From NCBI RefSeq assembly GCF_009711415.1, contig NZ_SMLZ01000102.1, positions 37,875 through 101,874 of the forward strand: a stretch of DNA of 64,000 nucleotides, in the 5' to 3' direction. The stretch comes from Roseibium denhamense (lineage in GTDB: Bacteria > Pseudomonadota > Alphaproteobacteria > Rhizobiales > Stappiaceae). The position numbers and the translations under genes were made by a program. A model generated the notes under the pieces. The model was not told the DNA's origin and searched no databases. It was given only the letters and a program-made list of their open reading frames with translations. This document shows positions 28,029 to 35,328 of the stretch, one piece after another; the stretch's first letter is position 1; every line of letters begins with the position of its first letter.

Positions 28029-29981
28029 TTGACAGATCAGACCACATCAGCTCCGCAAACGACGGCCTCTTCCGGTGAGAGCGGACCCAAATCGAACCCT
28101 TCAAACAAGGTTGTCAGTGCGGACGAAGGCGATACGCTTTCAACCCTGCGCAACCTTTGGCCATATATCTGGCCGTCAGACCGGCCAGACCTGAAAAAAC
28201 GCGTCCTTCTTGCAGTTTTCGCGCTGATCATCGCCAAATTTATCACGGTTCTGTCGCCCTATTTCTTTGCCTGGGCAACGGATGCGCTTGCGGGCGAGGA
28301 GAATGGTCTGCCTGCTTTTCTCGTAGCTCCGGTGATGCTGGTTCTCGCATACAATGCTGCCCGGATTTTTGCCGTTGCCTTTAATCAGTTGCGCGATGCG
28401 CTTTTTGCAAGGGTGGGTCAGCATGCCGTGCGCCAGCTTGCCAATCTGACCTTCCGCCATTTGCACCAGCTGTCCTTGCGCTTTCATCTGGCCCGGCGCA
28501 CCGGCGGTTTAAGCCGTGTGATTGAAAGGGGGGTGAAGGGGATCGAATCCATCGTCCGGTTCACGATCCTGAATGGGGTTCCGACAATTTTCGAGTTTGC
28601 CATCATGGCAGCCGTGATCTGGTACCAGTTCGGTTTTTCCTACGTTATCATCGTTGCCGTGATGATCGCGGCTTATGTCTGGTTCACGATCAAAACGTCC
28701 AACTGGCGGATCGGCATTCGCCGGGAGATGAATGACAGTGACACGGATGCCAACTCCAAAGCCATCGACAGCCTGCTAAACTTCGAAACGGTCAAATACT
28801 TCGGCAACGAGAAGATGGAAGCAGCCCGCTTCGATGTCTCGATGCAAAAGTATGAAAAGGCGGCAACGAAAACATGGACGTCGCTGGCATGGCTGAACCT
28901 TGGGCAATCCGTCATCCTCGGGATCGGCATGGCGGCATGTATGGCGCTGTCGGCGCGGGCCGTGATGGCGGGAGAGCAGAACATTGGCGATTTTGTGCTG
29001 ATCAATGCGCTCTTGATGCAGATCTCGATCCCGCTCAACTTCATCGGGTTCTTGTACCGGGAGATCCGGCAAGGTCTTGCCGATATCGAATCCATGTTCG
29101 ATCTCCTGCTGGTTCCCGCGGAGATCAAGGACAAACCTGATGCGGCCCCGCTCAAGGCGGTTGAAGGCGCCATCCGCTTCAAGGACGTCCGCTTTCACTA
29201 TGATGCTGATCGGCCCATCCTGAAGGGGATCGATTTTGAAGTGCCGGCTGGAAAGTCCATCGCCATTGTCGGACCGTCAGGTGCTGGGAAGTCCACGATT
29301 TCCCGTCTTCTCTTCCGCTTCTATGATGTCAGCGGGGGAGCGGTGGAGATTGACGGACAAGACGTCAGAGATGTCACCCAGGAAAGCGTCCGGCTTGCAA
29401 TCGGTATGGTCCCGCAGGATACCGTGCTCTTCAACGATACCATTGCCTACAACATCCGCTACGGGCGGCCGGATGCAACCGATGAAGAGGTGCGGGAGGC
29501 TGCGCGGATGGCGCAAATCCAGGATTTCATCGAGAATCTTCCGCAGGGCTATCAGTCCGAGGTCGGCGAGCGCGGATTGAAGCTCTCCGGCGGGGAAAAG
29601 CAGCGTGTTGCCATCGCGCGGACGATCCTGAAAGCCCCGCCCATTCTTATTCTGGATGAGGCCACGTCTGCACTCGATACGCATACGGAGCGGGAAATTC
29701 AGTCAGCGCTCGATCAGGTATCGAAAAACCGGACCACGCTCGTGATTGCCCACCGGCTTTCTACCGTGGTCAATGCGGATCAGATCATTGTTTTGGAAGC
29801 CGGTCAGATTGCCGAGCGGGGAACACATCTGGAACTGCTCGACAAGAATGGCCTTTATGCCTCCATGTGGGCCCGTCAACGGGAAGCGGACGAAGCCGAG
29901 GAAAGGTTGCGGGCTGCACGTGAAAATGATGAGTTCGGTATCGTCACGAGGGGGCAGCCCGCAGATTTTGTGCCGTCATAG
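28029..29981 (+). CDS. Atm1/HMT1-type ABC exporter, fused permease and ATPase
   Basis: A 650-residue half-transporter. After a Ser/Thr-rich N-terminal tail, the ABC transmembrane domain (about 45-335, with ATDALAGEENG and the LRFHLARRTGGLSRVIERG coupling region) leads to the ATPase (about 370-605) with Walker A GPSGAGKST, Q-loop GMVPQDTVLFND, signature LSGGEKQRVA, Walker B ILILDEATSALD and switch His in IAHRLST. Text such as NFETVKYFGNE marks the Atm1 subfamily (Fe-S or glutathione-metal export). The start is TTG with GGGAG 7 bases upstream. It lies 33 bp after the ArsR gene. Confidence 0.92.
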   Translation: MTDQTTSAPQTTASSGESGPKSNPSNKVVSADEGDTLSTLRNLWPYIWPSDRPDLKKRVLLAVFALIIAKFITVLSPYFFAWATDALAGEENGLPAFLVAPVMLVLAYNAARIFAVAFNQLRDALFARVGQHAVRQLANLTFRHLHQLSLRFHLARRTGGLSRVIERGVKGIESIVRFTILNGVPTIFEFAIMAAVIWYQFGFSYVIIVAVMIAAYVWFTIKTSNWRIGIRREMNDSDTDANSKAIDSLLNFETVKYFGNEKMEAARFDVSMQKYEKAATKTWTSLAWLNLGQSVILGIGMAACMALSARAVMAGEQNIGDFVLINALLMQISIPLNFIGFLYREIRQGLADIESMFDLLLVPAEIKDKPDAAPLKAVEGAIRFKDVRFHYDADRPILKGIDFEVPAGKSIAIVGPSGAGKSTISRLLFRFYDVSGGAVEIDGQDVRDVTQESVRLAIGMVPQDTVLFNDTIAYNIRYGRPDATDEEVREAARMAQIQDFIENLPQGYQSEVGERGLKLSGGEKQRVAIARTILKAPPILILDEATSALDTHTEREIQSALDQVSKNRTTLVIAHRLSTVVNADQIIVLEAGQIAERGTHLELLDKNGLYASMWARQREADEAEERLRAARENDEFGIVTRGQPADFVPS

Positions 29982-30015
29982 GGGGAAGCCGGTCTGCGAT
30001 CGCCATCACGGTCTG

Positions 30016-30198
30016 TCAGGCAACCCGTGAAATTGAGACGTGATGATCGTTGGCACCATCCATCTGGCCTTGCTGCCTGGCCGGACGGGACGGCCCCTGG
30101 CTCCAGAAATAGCTGGTAACGGCTTTTGCCAAACGGCGTAGTTCGCTGTTGCGGGCTGCCCGTGCGCGGATTTCAAAAGTATCTCCTGAATGCAACAT
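30016..30198 (-). CDS. Small basic protein, unit 1 of a three-gene tandem array
   Basis: A 60-residue protein with no family I recognise. The N-terminal half is a charged amphipathic helix (FEIRARAARNSELRRLAKAV) and the C-terminal half looks disordered, ending DHHVSISRVA. It shares M-H--D--E-RARA-R--ELRRL with units 2 and 3 and the ending (GAND---SISRVA versus CAND---GTLRAA) with unit 2. GAGGAG lies 6 bases before the ATG. The unit runs 281 bp from its stop codon to the distal box, identical in length to the other two. Confidence 0.72.
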   Translation of the reverse strand: MLHSGDTFEIRARAARNSELRRLAKAVTSYFWSQGPSRPARQQGQMDGANDHHVSISRVA

Positions 30199-30225
30199 GT
30201 CGGTCTCCTCTAAGGTGATGACTGC

Positions 30226-30296
30226 GTTATCTCATGTACTGCGGTTTTGAAGAATTGGGGTTGTCTTGAAGACATCCTTCAAGAAAATCGAAGAAT
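30226..30296 (-). promoter_or_regulatory. Promoter and two candidate LysR boxes, unit 1
   Basis: On the minus strand, TTCTTC-N17-GATAAC looks like -35/-10 elements, with GATAAC 27 bases before the ATG. Two direct repeats, ATTCTTCGA (30288-30296) and ATTCTTCAA (30247-30255), are 41 bp apart; the inner one overlaps the -35. The layout matches units 2 and 3 exactly. Confidence 0.6.
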
Positions 30297-30400
30297 GGAT
30301 GTCCATATCGCTGTTCTTGGGCTGTCTGTGTGCCGTGACGCGGCAACATAGAGATTGAAGAAGTCTGTCGTGGCGCTTCCGCCCGGGGAGAGCCGGTGAG

Positions 30401-30583
30401 CTAAGCTGCGCGCAGTGTTCCAGTATCGATGTCATTGGCACATGCTAGCGGGTCCGGTGACGTTCCGTTTTTTCCGGTAGGACGTCTTTTCAAAAAGCTT
30501 GAAAGGGCTGAGATCAAACGGCGTAGTTCTTGGTGGCGTTCAGCGCGGGCACGAGTTTCGAATATGTCTGCTGTGTGGAACAT
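30401..30583 (-). CDS. Small basic protein, unit 2 of a three-gene tandem array
   Basis: A 60-residue paralogue: MFHTADIFETRARAERHQELRRL, then ISALSSFLKRR and a polar tail. The helix has net positive charge and one hydrophobic face. A longer frame to 30667 is open, but AAGGAG six bases before the ATG at 30583 and agreement with the other two units fix the start there. It is most like unit 3 in the first 25 residues and unit 1 at the C-terminus. No domain recognised; it lacks the C-terminal DIGL signature of DUF1127 proteins. Confidence 0.72.
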   Translation of the reverse strand: MFHTADIFETRARAERHQELRRLISALSSFLKRRPTGKNGTSPDPLACANDIDTGTLRAA

Positions 30584-30610
30584 GACGATCTCCTTCGGGT
30601 TGATGAGCGT

Positions 30611-30681
30611 GTTATCCCATGTGTTGGAGTGTTGAAGAATTGGGGTTCGATTGAAGGGATATTTCAAATAATTCGAATAAT
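30611..30681 (-). promoter_or_regulatory. Promoter and two candidate LysR boxes, unit 2
   Basis: Same layout as unit 1: TTCTTC-N17-GATAAC, then 27 bases to the ATG; boxes ATTATTCGA (30673-30681) and ATTCTTCAA (30632-30640), 41 bp apart. The distal box here is nearly palindromic (ATTATTCGAATTAT). Confidence 0.6.
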
Positions 30682-30694
30682 GGCATTGGCTCCT

Positions 30695-30877
30695 CTAGCT
30701 ATTGCTGGGCGCTGTGCGATCCGTACCTTCACCGTGGCAGGACGTCTTTGTGGTATCGCGATGCCGGCTATTTGGAATCGCCTTGAAAAAGGCGATGAAA
30801 CACTGCATGAGCCTGCGCAATTCAAGGTGGCGTTCAGCGCGGGCCCGTACTTCGTATTGATCTCCTGTATGAAACAT
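30695..30877 (-). CDS. Small basic protein, unit 3 of a three-gene tandem array, next to lysR
   Basis: A 60-residue paralogue: MFHTGDQYEVRARAERHLELRRL, then a hydrophobic stretch QCFIAFFKAI and a Thr/Ser-rich tail. It is the copy adjacent to and divergent from the LysR-type gene, so it is probably the ancestral target. AAGGAG lies 6 bases before the ATG. Only 13 bp separate its stop from the distal box of unit 2. Function unknown. Confidence 0.72.
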   Translation of the reverse strand: MFHTGDQYEVRARAERHLELRRLMQCFIAFFKAIPNSRHRDTTKTSCHGEGTDRTAPSNS

Positions 30878-30904
30878 GTTGGTCTCCTTCTTTGCGACGG
30901 AGCT

Positions 30905-30975
30905 GTTATCGGATATAATGATTTATCGAAGAATTGGGCTTTATCGCACGTCACCTTTCTGGGAAATCGAATAAT
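30905..30975 (-). promoter_or_regulatory. Divergent control region of unit 3 and lysR
   Basis: TTCTTC-N17-GATAAC with 27 bases to the unit 3 ATG. Boxes ATTATTCGA (30967-30975) and ATTCTTCGA (30926-30934) are 41 bp apart. The distal box overlaps the lysR start codon (30974-30976), which would allow autorepression. Confidence 0.65.
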
Positions 30976-31924
30976 GCGCTTTGATGATCTACAGTTCTTT
31001 GAGCGCGTTGCAGTGCTTGGCAGCCTGTCCGCGGCTGGCCGGGAATTCGGCTTGTCGCCATCGGCATCGAGTACGCGTTTGAGCAATCTGGAAAAGGAGC
31101 TTGGCACACAGTTGGTCGCACGCACCACGCGGCGGACGTCGTTGACCGAGGCGGGCGAAGTGTTCCTAAAGCACTCTCGGGTCGCTCTTCAGGAATTGAG
31201 CCTTGCGCGTTCGGAGATTAGTGCGTCTGAAGAGGCGCCACGTGGGACCTTGCGGATCTCCTCGAATGTCTTTTTTGGCCGGAAACACATGCTTCCGTAC
31301 CTGGCTGAATTCCGGCAGCTTCATCCGGACCTTCGGTTGGAAATTAACATGACGGATCGTCTGGTTGATCTGGTCGGGGAGGGCTATGACATGGCGATCC
31401 GCGGGGCTCCATTACCGGACAGCAGCCTGATGGCTCGCAAACTTGGTGGTAATCCGCGCGTCTTGTGCGCCAGCCCGGCCTATCTGGACCGAAAAGGTGT
31501 CCCAGAGACCCCAGAAGATCTTCGGCGGCACGACTGTATCGGATTTGATCCGATGCGCGTCTGGTATTTCAAGGGGCCGGACGGCGAGGTTCCGTTTCAG
31601 CCGGACCATCCAGTTGTTTCGGGTGATAGCGGCGACTTTGCGTATGACGCCGCGGTTTATGGTCTTGGGCTGACAGTGAAATCGATGGCTCATGTCTGGG
31701 AGGATTTGCGGGACGGTAAGCTTGTCGAAGTTATGACCCGATATCCCGTTGCGCGAACCGGCAATATTTACGCGGTCTATCCACCCGCAAAGTTTGTGGC
31801 ACCAAAAATCTCGGCCTTTGTTGACTTCTTGATCTCAAAATATGGCCGCCCACCATATTGGGAGAGCGACTACCGCGACGCCGGCGCGGTCAATCTCGGT
31901 ATCCCGGCTGCAAAAAGCGCATGA
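30974..31924 (+). CDS. LysR-type transcriptional regulator
   Basis: A 316-residue regulator. The N-terminal HTH (MRFDDLQFFERVAVLGSLSAAGREFGLSPSASSTRLSNLEKELGTQL) leads to a periplasmic-binding-protein-like effector domain beginning about residue 90 (GTLRISSNVFFGRKHMLPYL). The text DLVGEGYDMAIRGAPLPDSSLMARKL marks the DmlR/CrgA-like clade. I start at 30974, where the LysR fold begins; the frame is open to 30530 across the small genes on the other strand, which is rejected. No clear ribosome site is seen. Divergent to the small-protein array, it is its likely regulator. Confidence 0.88.
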   Translation: MRFDDLQFFERVAVLGSLSAAGREFGLSPSASSTRLSNLEKELGTQLVARTTRRTSLTEAGEVFLKHSRVALQELSLARSEISASEEAPRGTLRISSNVFFGRKHMLPYLAEFRQLHPDLRLEINMTDRLVDLVGEGYDMAIRGAPLPDSSLMARKLGGNPRVLCASPAYLDRKGVPETPEDLRRHDCIGFDPMRVWYFKGPDGEVPFQPDHPVVSGDSGDFAYDAAVYGLGLTVKSMAHVWEDLRDGKLVEVMTRYPVARTGNIYAVYPPAKFVAPKISAFVDFLISKYGRPPYWESDYRDAGAVNLGIPAAKSA

Positions 31925-32080
31925 AATGCGCCGAAAACGGTTCTCATGCCGAGAAAAAGCTTCTAGAAGCGGACCGAAAGGCGGGGTGCGGAGATTGCGC
32001 TTTGTCGGCTCTGTTTACTTGTCGAGAATTTACAGGGCGTTCCATATACGTTTCCGTCTCAGGATGCTGAAAGCTGAATT

Positions 32081-32785
32081 ATGTCGATTGTCGATTCCGT
32101 TACTAAATCCCTGGTTCCAATTCACCGCGAAGGCTGGCCGTTCATTGCCATCGCCCTCGTTGCGACACTGGTGATCGGTTACTTTGTCGATCCGCTCTTT
32201 TACATCGGTCTCGCGTTGACCGGTTGGGTTTGCTACTTCTTCCGCGATCCGCAACGGGTGACGCCGGTGGGCGACACGCTGGTGGTGTCCCCGGCCGACG
32301 GGGTAGTCAGCCATGTGGGTCCGGTGCGTCCACCTGAAGAGCTTGGCCTTGGATCAGAGCCTTTGGTTCGTGTGTCGATTTTCATGAACGTTTTCAATTG
32401 TCATGTGAACCGTGCGCCGGTTTCTGGGCAGATCAAGCGCGTTGCTTACCGGGCAGGCAAGTTCCTCAACGCGGAGCTGGACAAGGCTAGCGATGACAAC
32501 GAGCGCAACGGCCTCGTGATCGATAACAATGGAACTGAAATCGGCGTCGTTCAGATCGCCGGCCTCGTTGCCCGCCGGATTGTCTGTTTTGTCCGGGAAG
32601 GCGAGGCGCTTTCCGCTGGCGAGCGGTTCGGGCTCATTCGTTTCGGATCCCGCCTCGATGTCTACATGCCCGAAGGCACAGTACCGAAGGTTGCCTTGGG
32701 CCAGACGATGATTGCCGGCGAAACCGTTCTGGCTGATCTGGCGGAGCAACAGCCGGAAGGCCAAGTCATGACACGGGTAAGCTGA
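32081..32785 (+). CDS. psd: Phosphatidylserine decarboxylase proenzyme
   Basis: A 234-residue inner-membrane enzyme making phosphatidylethanolamine from phosphatidylserine. Residues 20-40 are hydrophobic, followed by [42 protein letters not shown] and the self-cleavage site in [15 protein letters not shown], where the Gly-Ser bond becomes the pyruvoyl group. This is the short bacterial class (archaeal-type). It is followed 8 bp later by pssA, so the two consecutive steps of PE synthesis form an operon. Confidence 0.93.
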   Translation: MSIVDSVTKSLVPIHREGWPFIAIALVATLVIGYFVDPLFYIGLALTGWVCYFFRDPQRVTPVGDTLVVSPADGVVSHVGPVRPPEELGLGSEPLVRVSIFMNVFNCHVNRAPVSGQIKRVAYRAGKFLNAELDKASDDNERNGLVIDNNGTEIGVVQIAGLVARRIVCFVREGEALSAGERFGLIRFGSRLDVYMPEGTVPKVALGQTMIAGETVLADLAEQQPEGQVMTRVS

Positions 32786-32792
32786 GGTAATC

Positions 32793-33665
32793 GTGAGCGA
32801 AGTCCCTTCCAGTCCGGGCGCGAAGGCCAAGCGGAGCCCAAGGTTCCGCCGGGTGCCCTTGCGCCTGATCATCCCTAACATGGTGACACTGCTGGCCCTG
32901 TGTTCAGGGCTCACCGCTGTGCGTATGGCAATGGAGGGGCGCTGGGAGTTCGCGGTCGGAGCCGTTTTGCTTGCAGCTGTGCTGGACGGGCTGGATGGCC
33001 GTGTCGCGCGGCTCATGAAGGGCACCTCAAAGTTCGGAGCGGAGCTCGACTCGCTGGCGGATTTCGTGAATTTCGGCGTGACACCGGCCTTGATGCTCTA
33101 TTTGTGGATCCTCAAGGATGCGGGCAATCTCGGCTGGATCGCAGCCCTGGTCTTCGCCATTTGCGCCGCGCTGCGTCTTGCCCGTTTCAATGTTGCGCTG
33201 GACGATCCGGCAAAACCGGCTTGGGCTGGGCGTTTCTTCACGGGTGTGCCAGCTCCGGCCGGGGCGCTGACGGTTTTGTTGCCGCTCTATTTCGAATTTC
33301 TCGGGCTTTTCCCGCATTGGTTCGCCGAAAGTGCCGTCGTCGCTGCGTATACGATCGCGATTGCCTTTCTGTTGATCAGCCGTTTGCCGACTTATTCGGG
33401 CAAGACGCTGGGAACACGTGTGCGGCGCGACTATGTGTTGCCCTTGTTCGTTTTGGCGGTGCTGATTGTTGCGCTGACCGTCAGCTACCCATTCCGCATG
33501 CTGGCTGCGGGGTCGGTGCTCTATCTGGCTTCAATTCCGCTCTCGTGGCGCGCTCATCGCAACCTCATACTGGCCGACGCCAATCTTGCAGTGGACGATG
33601 ATGGCGATGAAGGCGACATTGATCTCGACCATATCGGCGACCGCGACAAGGATCATGGCAGCTGA
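32793..33665 (+). CDS. pssA: CDP-diacylglycerol-serine O-phosphatidyltransferase
   Basis: A 290-residue membrane enzyme that makes the phosphatidylserine used by Psd. The CDP-alcohol phosphotransferase motif (D-G-A-R-G-D-D) appears as LDGLDGRVARLMKGTSKFGAELDSLADFVNFGVTP. Six or so hydrophobic helices follow. The start is GTG, with GAGG 5 bases upstream, 8 bp after psd. The C-terminal tail is strongly acidic (DDDGDEGDIDLDHIGDRDKD), which is unusual in sequence but tolerated in this family. Confidence 0.92.
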   Translation: MSEVPSSPGAKAKRSPRFRRVPLRLIIPNMVTLLALCSGLTAVRMAMEGRWEFAVGAVLLAAVLDGLDGRVARLMKGTSKFGAELDSLADFVNFGVTPALMLYLWILKDAGNLGWIAALVFAICAALRLARFNVALDDPAKPAWAGRFFTGVPAPAGALTVLLPLYFEFLGLFPHWFAESAVVAAYTIAIAFLLISRLPTYSGKTLGTRVRRDYVLPLFVLAVLIVALTVSYPFRMLAAGSVLYLASIPLSWRAHRNLILADANLAVDDDGDEGDIDLDHIGDRDKDHGS

Positions 33666-33696
33666 TTTGATTTGAGTTTCTCAGGAAGGGCAGAGA

Positions 33697-34218
33697 ATGA
33701 CCAATCTGCAGATCCGGCCGACCTGCTCTGAAGACCACGGCGCTATTGAGCGGATCTACCCAGCCGCATTTCCCGACGAGGATCTTTTGCCGCTTGTGCG
33801 AAACCTGCTCGCTGCCGGGACGGATTGCCTGTCCCTGACTGCCCTGTGCGATGGCTTGGTTGCCGGGCATTGTGTTTTCACACTGTGTGGTATGGACCGC
33901 GTTGAGAGAGCGGTTGCACTTCTTGGTCCTGTTTGTGTTGCCCCGGAAAATCAACGGATTGGGTGCGGATCCGCCTTAATCAAACACGGAAATATGCGCC
34001 TTCAAAAGGACGGTATCGGGAAAGTGCTGGTCCTTGGCGATCCCAATTACTATGGCCGGTTTGGTTTCCGGGAAGAGGTGGGCATCCTCACGCCGCACCC
34101 AATCCCCGATGCCTGGAAAAGCGCCTGGCAGTCCATGGATTTGACACCTGCCGGTCAGGGCCTTGCAGGAAAACTTGTTGTCCCCGGGCCGTGGCAGGAT
34201 CCCGCTCTCTGGGCGTGA
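33697..34218 (+). CDS. GNAT N-acetyltransferase, YhbS-like
   Basis: A 173-residue acetyltransferase. The acetyl-CoA loop reads GPVCVAPENQRIGCGSALIKHG and the C-terminal signature KVLVLGDPNYYGRFGF is typical of the YhbS clade. Substrate unknown. It lies 31 bp after pssA, so it may be carried on the same transcript. It converges with the MarR-GNAT gene over a 17-bp gap. Confidence 0.85.
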   Translation: MTNLQIRPTCSEDHGAIERIYPAAFPDEDLLPLVRNLLAAGTDCLSLTALCDGLVAGHCVFTLCGMDRVERAVALLGPVCVAPENQRIGCGSALIKHGNMRLQKDGIGKVLVLGDPNYYGRFGFREEVGILTPHPIPDAWKSAWQSMDLTPAGQGLAGKLVVPGPWQDPALWA

Positions 34219-34235
34219 GCCTGCCGCGCTCTGGA

Positions 34236-35195
34236 TCACATCGGCCGCTTCCGGATAAACTTCTGTTCGATCACTTCCCGGCCCCACTGATCGCCGAGAT
34301 ATTCATCGGCCAGATCAAAACCATGTTTTTCGTAAAGCGCCCGGGCAGCATCTAATCCCTTTAACGTCCAGAGATGGATTTCCTCAAATCCCAATTGGTC
34401 GCAATGCTCCACTGCCTTGCGGAGTAGAACTTTGCCCAATCCCTTTCCGCGCAGGCGCTCTGACAGGATGAACCAGCGCAGGTGTGCAACATTGTTGCCC
34501 AGGTCTTCGCCGTCAATCGAGATGGAGCCAATCACGGCTTGGTTTTCCAGAATACTCCAGCTGTTGTTCATCGGCCGGTCGACCCTTGGCATGAACTCGG
34601 CCATGGCCTTCGCAACAACACTCTCAAATGTGGGCCCCATCCCAACGATAGGGCCATGCGTGCGGCCGTGAAGGGCGGCGATATCGCCGATCATTCCCGT
34701 CTGATAGCCTTCGGCAATCTCGAAGGTTTCCTCAGTAAAGGTGGGCAAACCGGCTGCTTCGGGCGGACGCAGGGCTTCGGCATATATCCTGAGAGCTTCG
34801 GCGATTGCCTCTCCGCTCATCCCATTCGTCTTCGAAAGGGCTGTGCGGACCTGATTGTTTCCAAAACCGTCGATGGCCTTCAGGGTCTCCTTGCCGGTCC
34901 GGGTCAGGCTAAGTCCGAAGGCACGGCCATCGGCCTCTGACCGTGTCAGAAAGATTTCCCCCCGTTCTTCCAGTGACTTGACCAGGCGGCTGACGGTCGA
35001 TTTTTCAAGCTTGAGGATAGCACCAAGATCTTTTGCGGTAAGACCGGGGCGCTGGCCGATTTCGACAATTGCATGCACGCCCGATCCGGACAGATCCGTT
35101 CCGGCGATGGTCTTGTCGAGAAACCCAAGTTCACGCACGAGCTGACGGGAGGCCGCGCGGATGGAATGAATGAGATCGGGAGAAGGGGAGGTCAT
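34236..35195 (-). CDS. MarR-GNAT fusion regulator/acetyltransferase
   Basis: A 319-residue fusion. The MarR winged helix (about 1-145) contains LTAKDLGAILKLEKSTVSRLVKSLEERGEIFLTRSEADGRAFGLSLTRTG, and the GNAT domain (about 155-315) contains LRWFILSERLRGKGLGKVLLRKAVEHC and a C-terminal YEKHGF. The preferred ATG is at 35195 with GGAA 8 bases upstream; another in-frame ATG at 35207 falls inside the operator palindrome. Such fusions probably self-regulate and acetylate a small molecule or amino acid. It converges with the YhbS-like gene. Confidence 0.87.
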   Translation of the reverse strand: MTSPSPDLIHSIRAASRQLVRELGFLDKTIAGTDLSGSGVHAIVEIGQRPGLTAKDLGAILKLEKSTVSRLVKSLEERGEIFLTRSEADGRAFGLSLTRTGKETLKAIDGFGNNQVRTALSKTNGMSGEAIAEALRIYAEALRPPEAAGLPTFTEETFEIAEGYQTGMIGDIAALHGRTHGPIVGMGPTFESVVAKAMAEFMPRVDRPMNNSWSILENQAVIGSISIDGEDLGNNVAHLRWFILSERLRGKGLGKVLLRKAVEHCDQLGFEEIHLWTLKGLDAARALYEKHGFDLADEYLGDQWGREVIEQKFIRKRPM

Positions 35196-35204
35196 CGGAA
35201 ATTC

Positions 35205-35231
35205 CATATAGTTGTATAAAGCAACTATATG
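35205..35231. promoter_or_regulatory. Perfect 10-bp palindrome, MarR-GNAT operator
   Basis: CATATAGTTG and CAACTATATG flank a 7-bp spacer immediately before the MarR-GNAT start. Position and symmetry strongly suggest autoregulation by its MarR domain. Confidence 0.75.
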
Positions 35232-35271
35232 AGGTGATCTGCATACTGGCAAGCGGGATTTTGCAAACATG

Positions 35272-35303
35272 AAAAAAGCCGCCGGATCGGCCCGGCGGCT
35301 TTT
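35272..35303 (-). terminator. Rho-independent terminator of the RND operon
   Basis: Read on the minus strand, AAAAGCCGCCGG pairs with CCGGCGGCTTTT over 12 bp with a 6-base loop, followed by a T-tract, 26 bp after the RND stop. The A-rich opposite arm makes it possibly bidirectional. Confidence 0.88.
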
Positions 35304-35328
35304 CTTGGAAACATTGTTTCGCAGTGCC

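Noticed and set aside
30530..30973. Long N-terminal extension of the LysR frame
   Set aside because: It would run through two small genes on the other strand and their control regions; the LysR fold begins at 30974.
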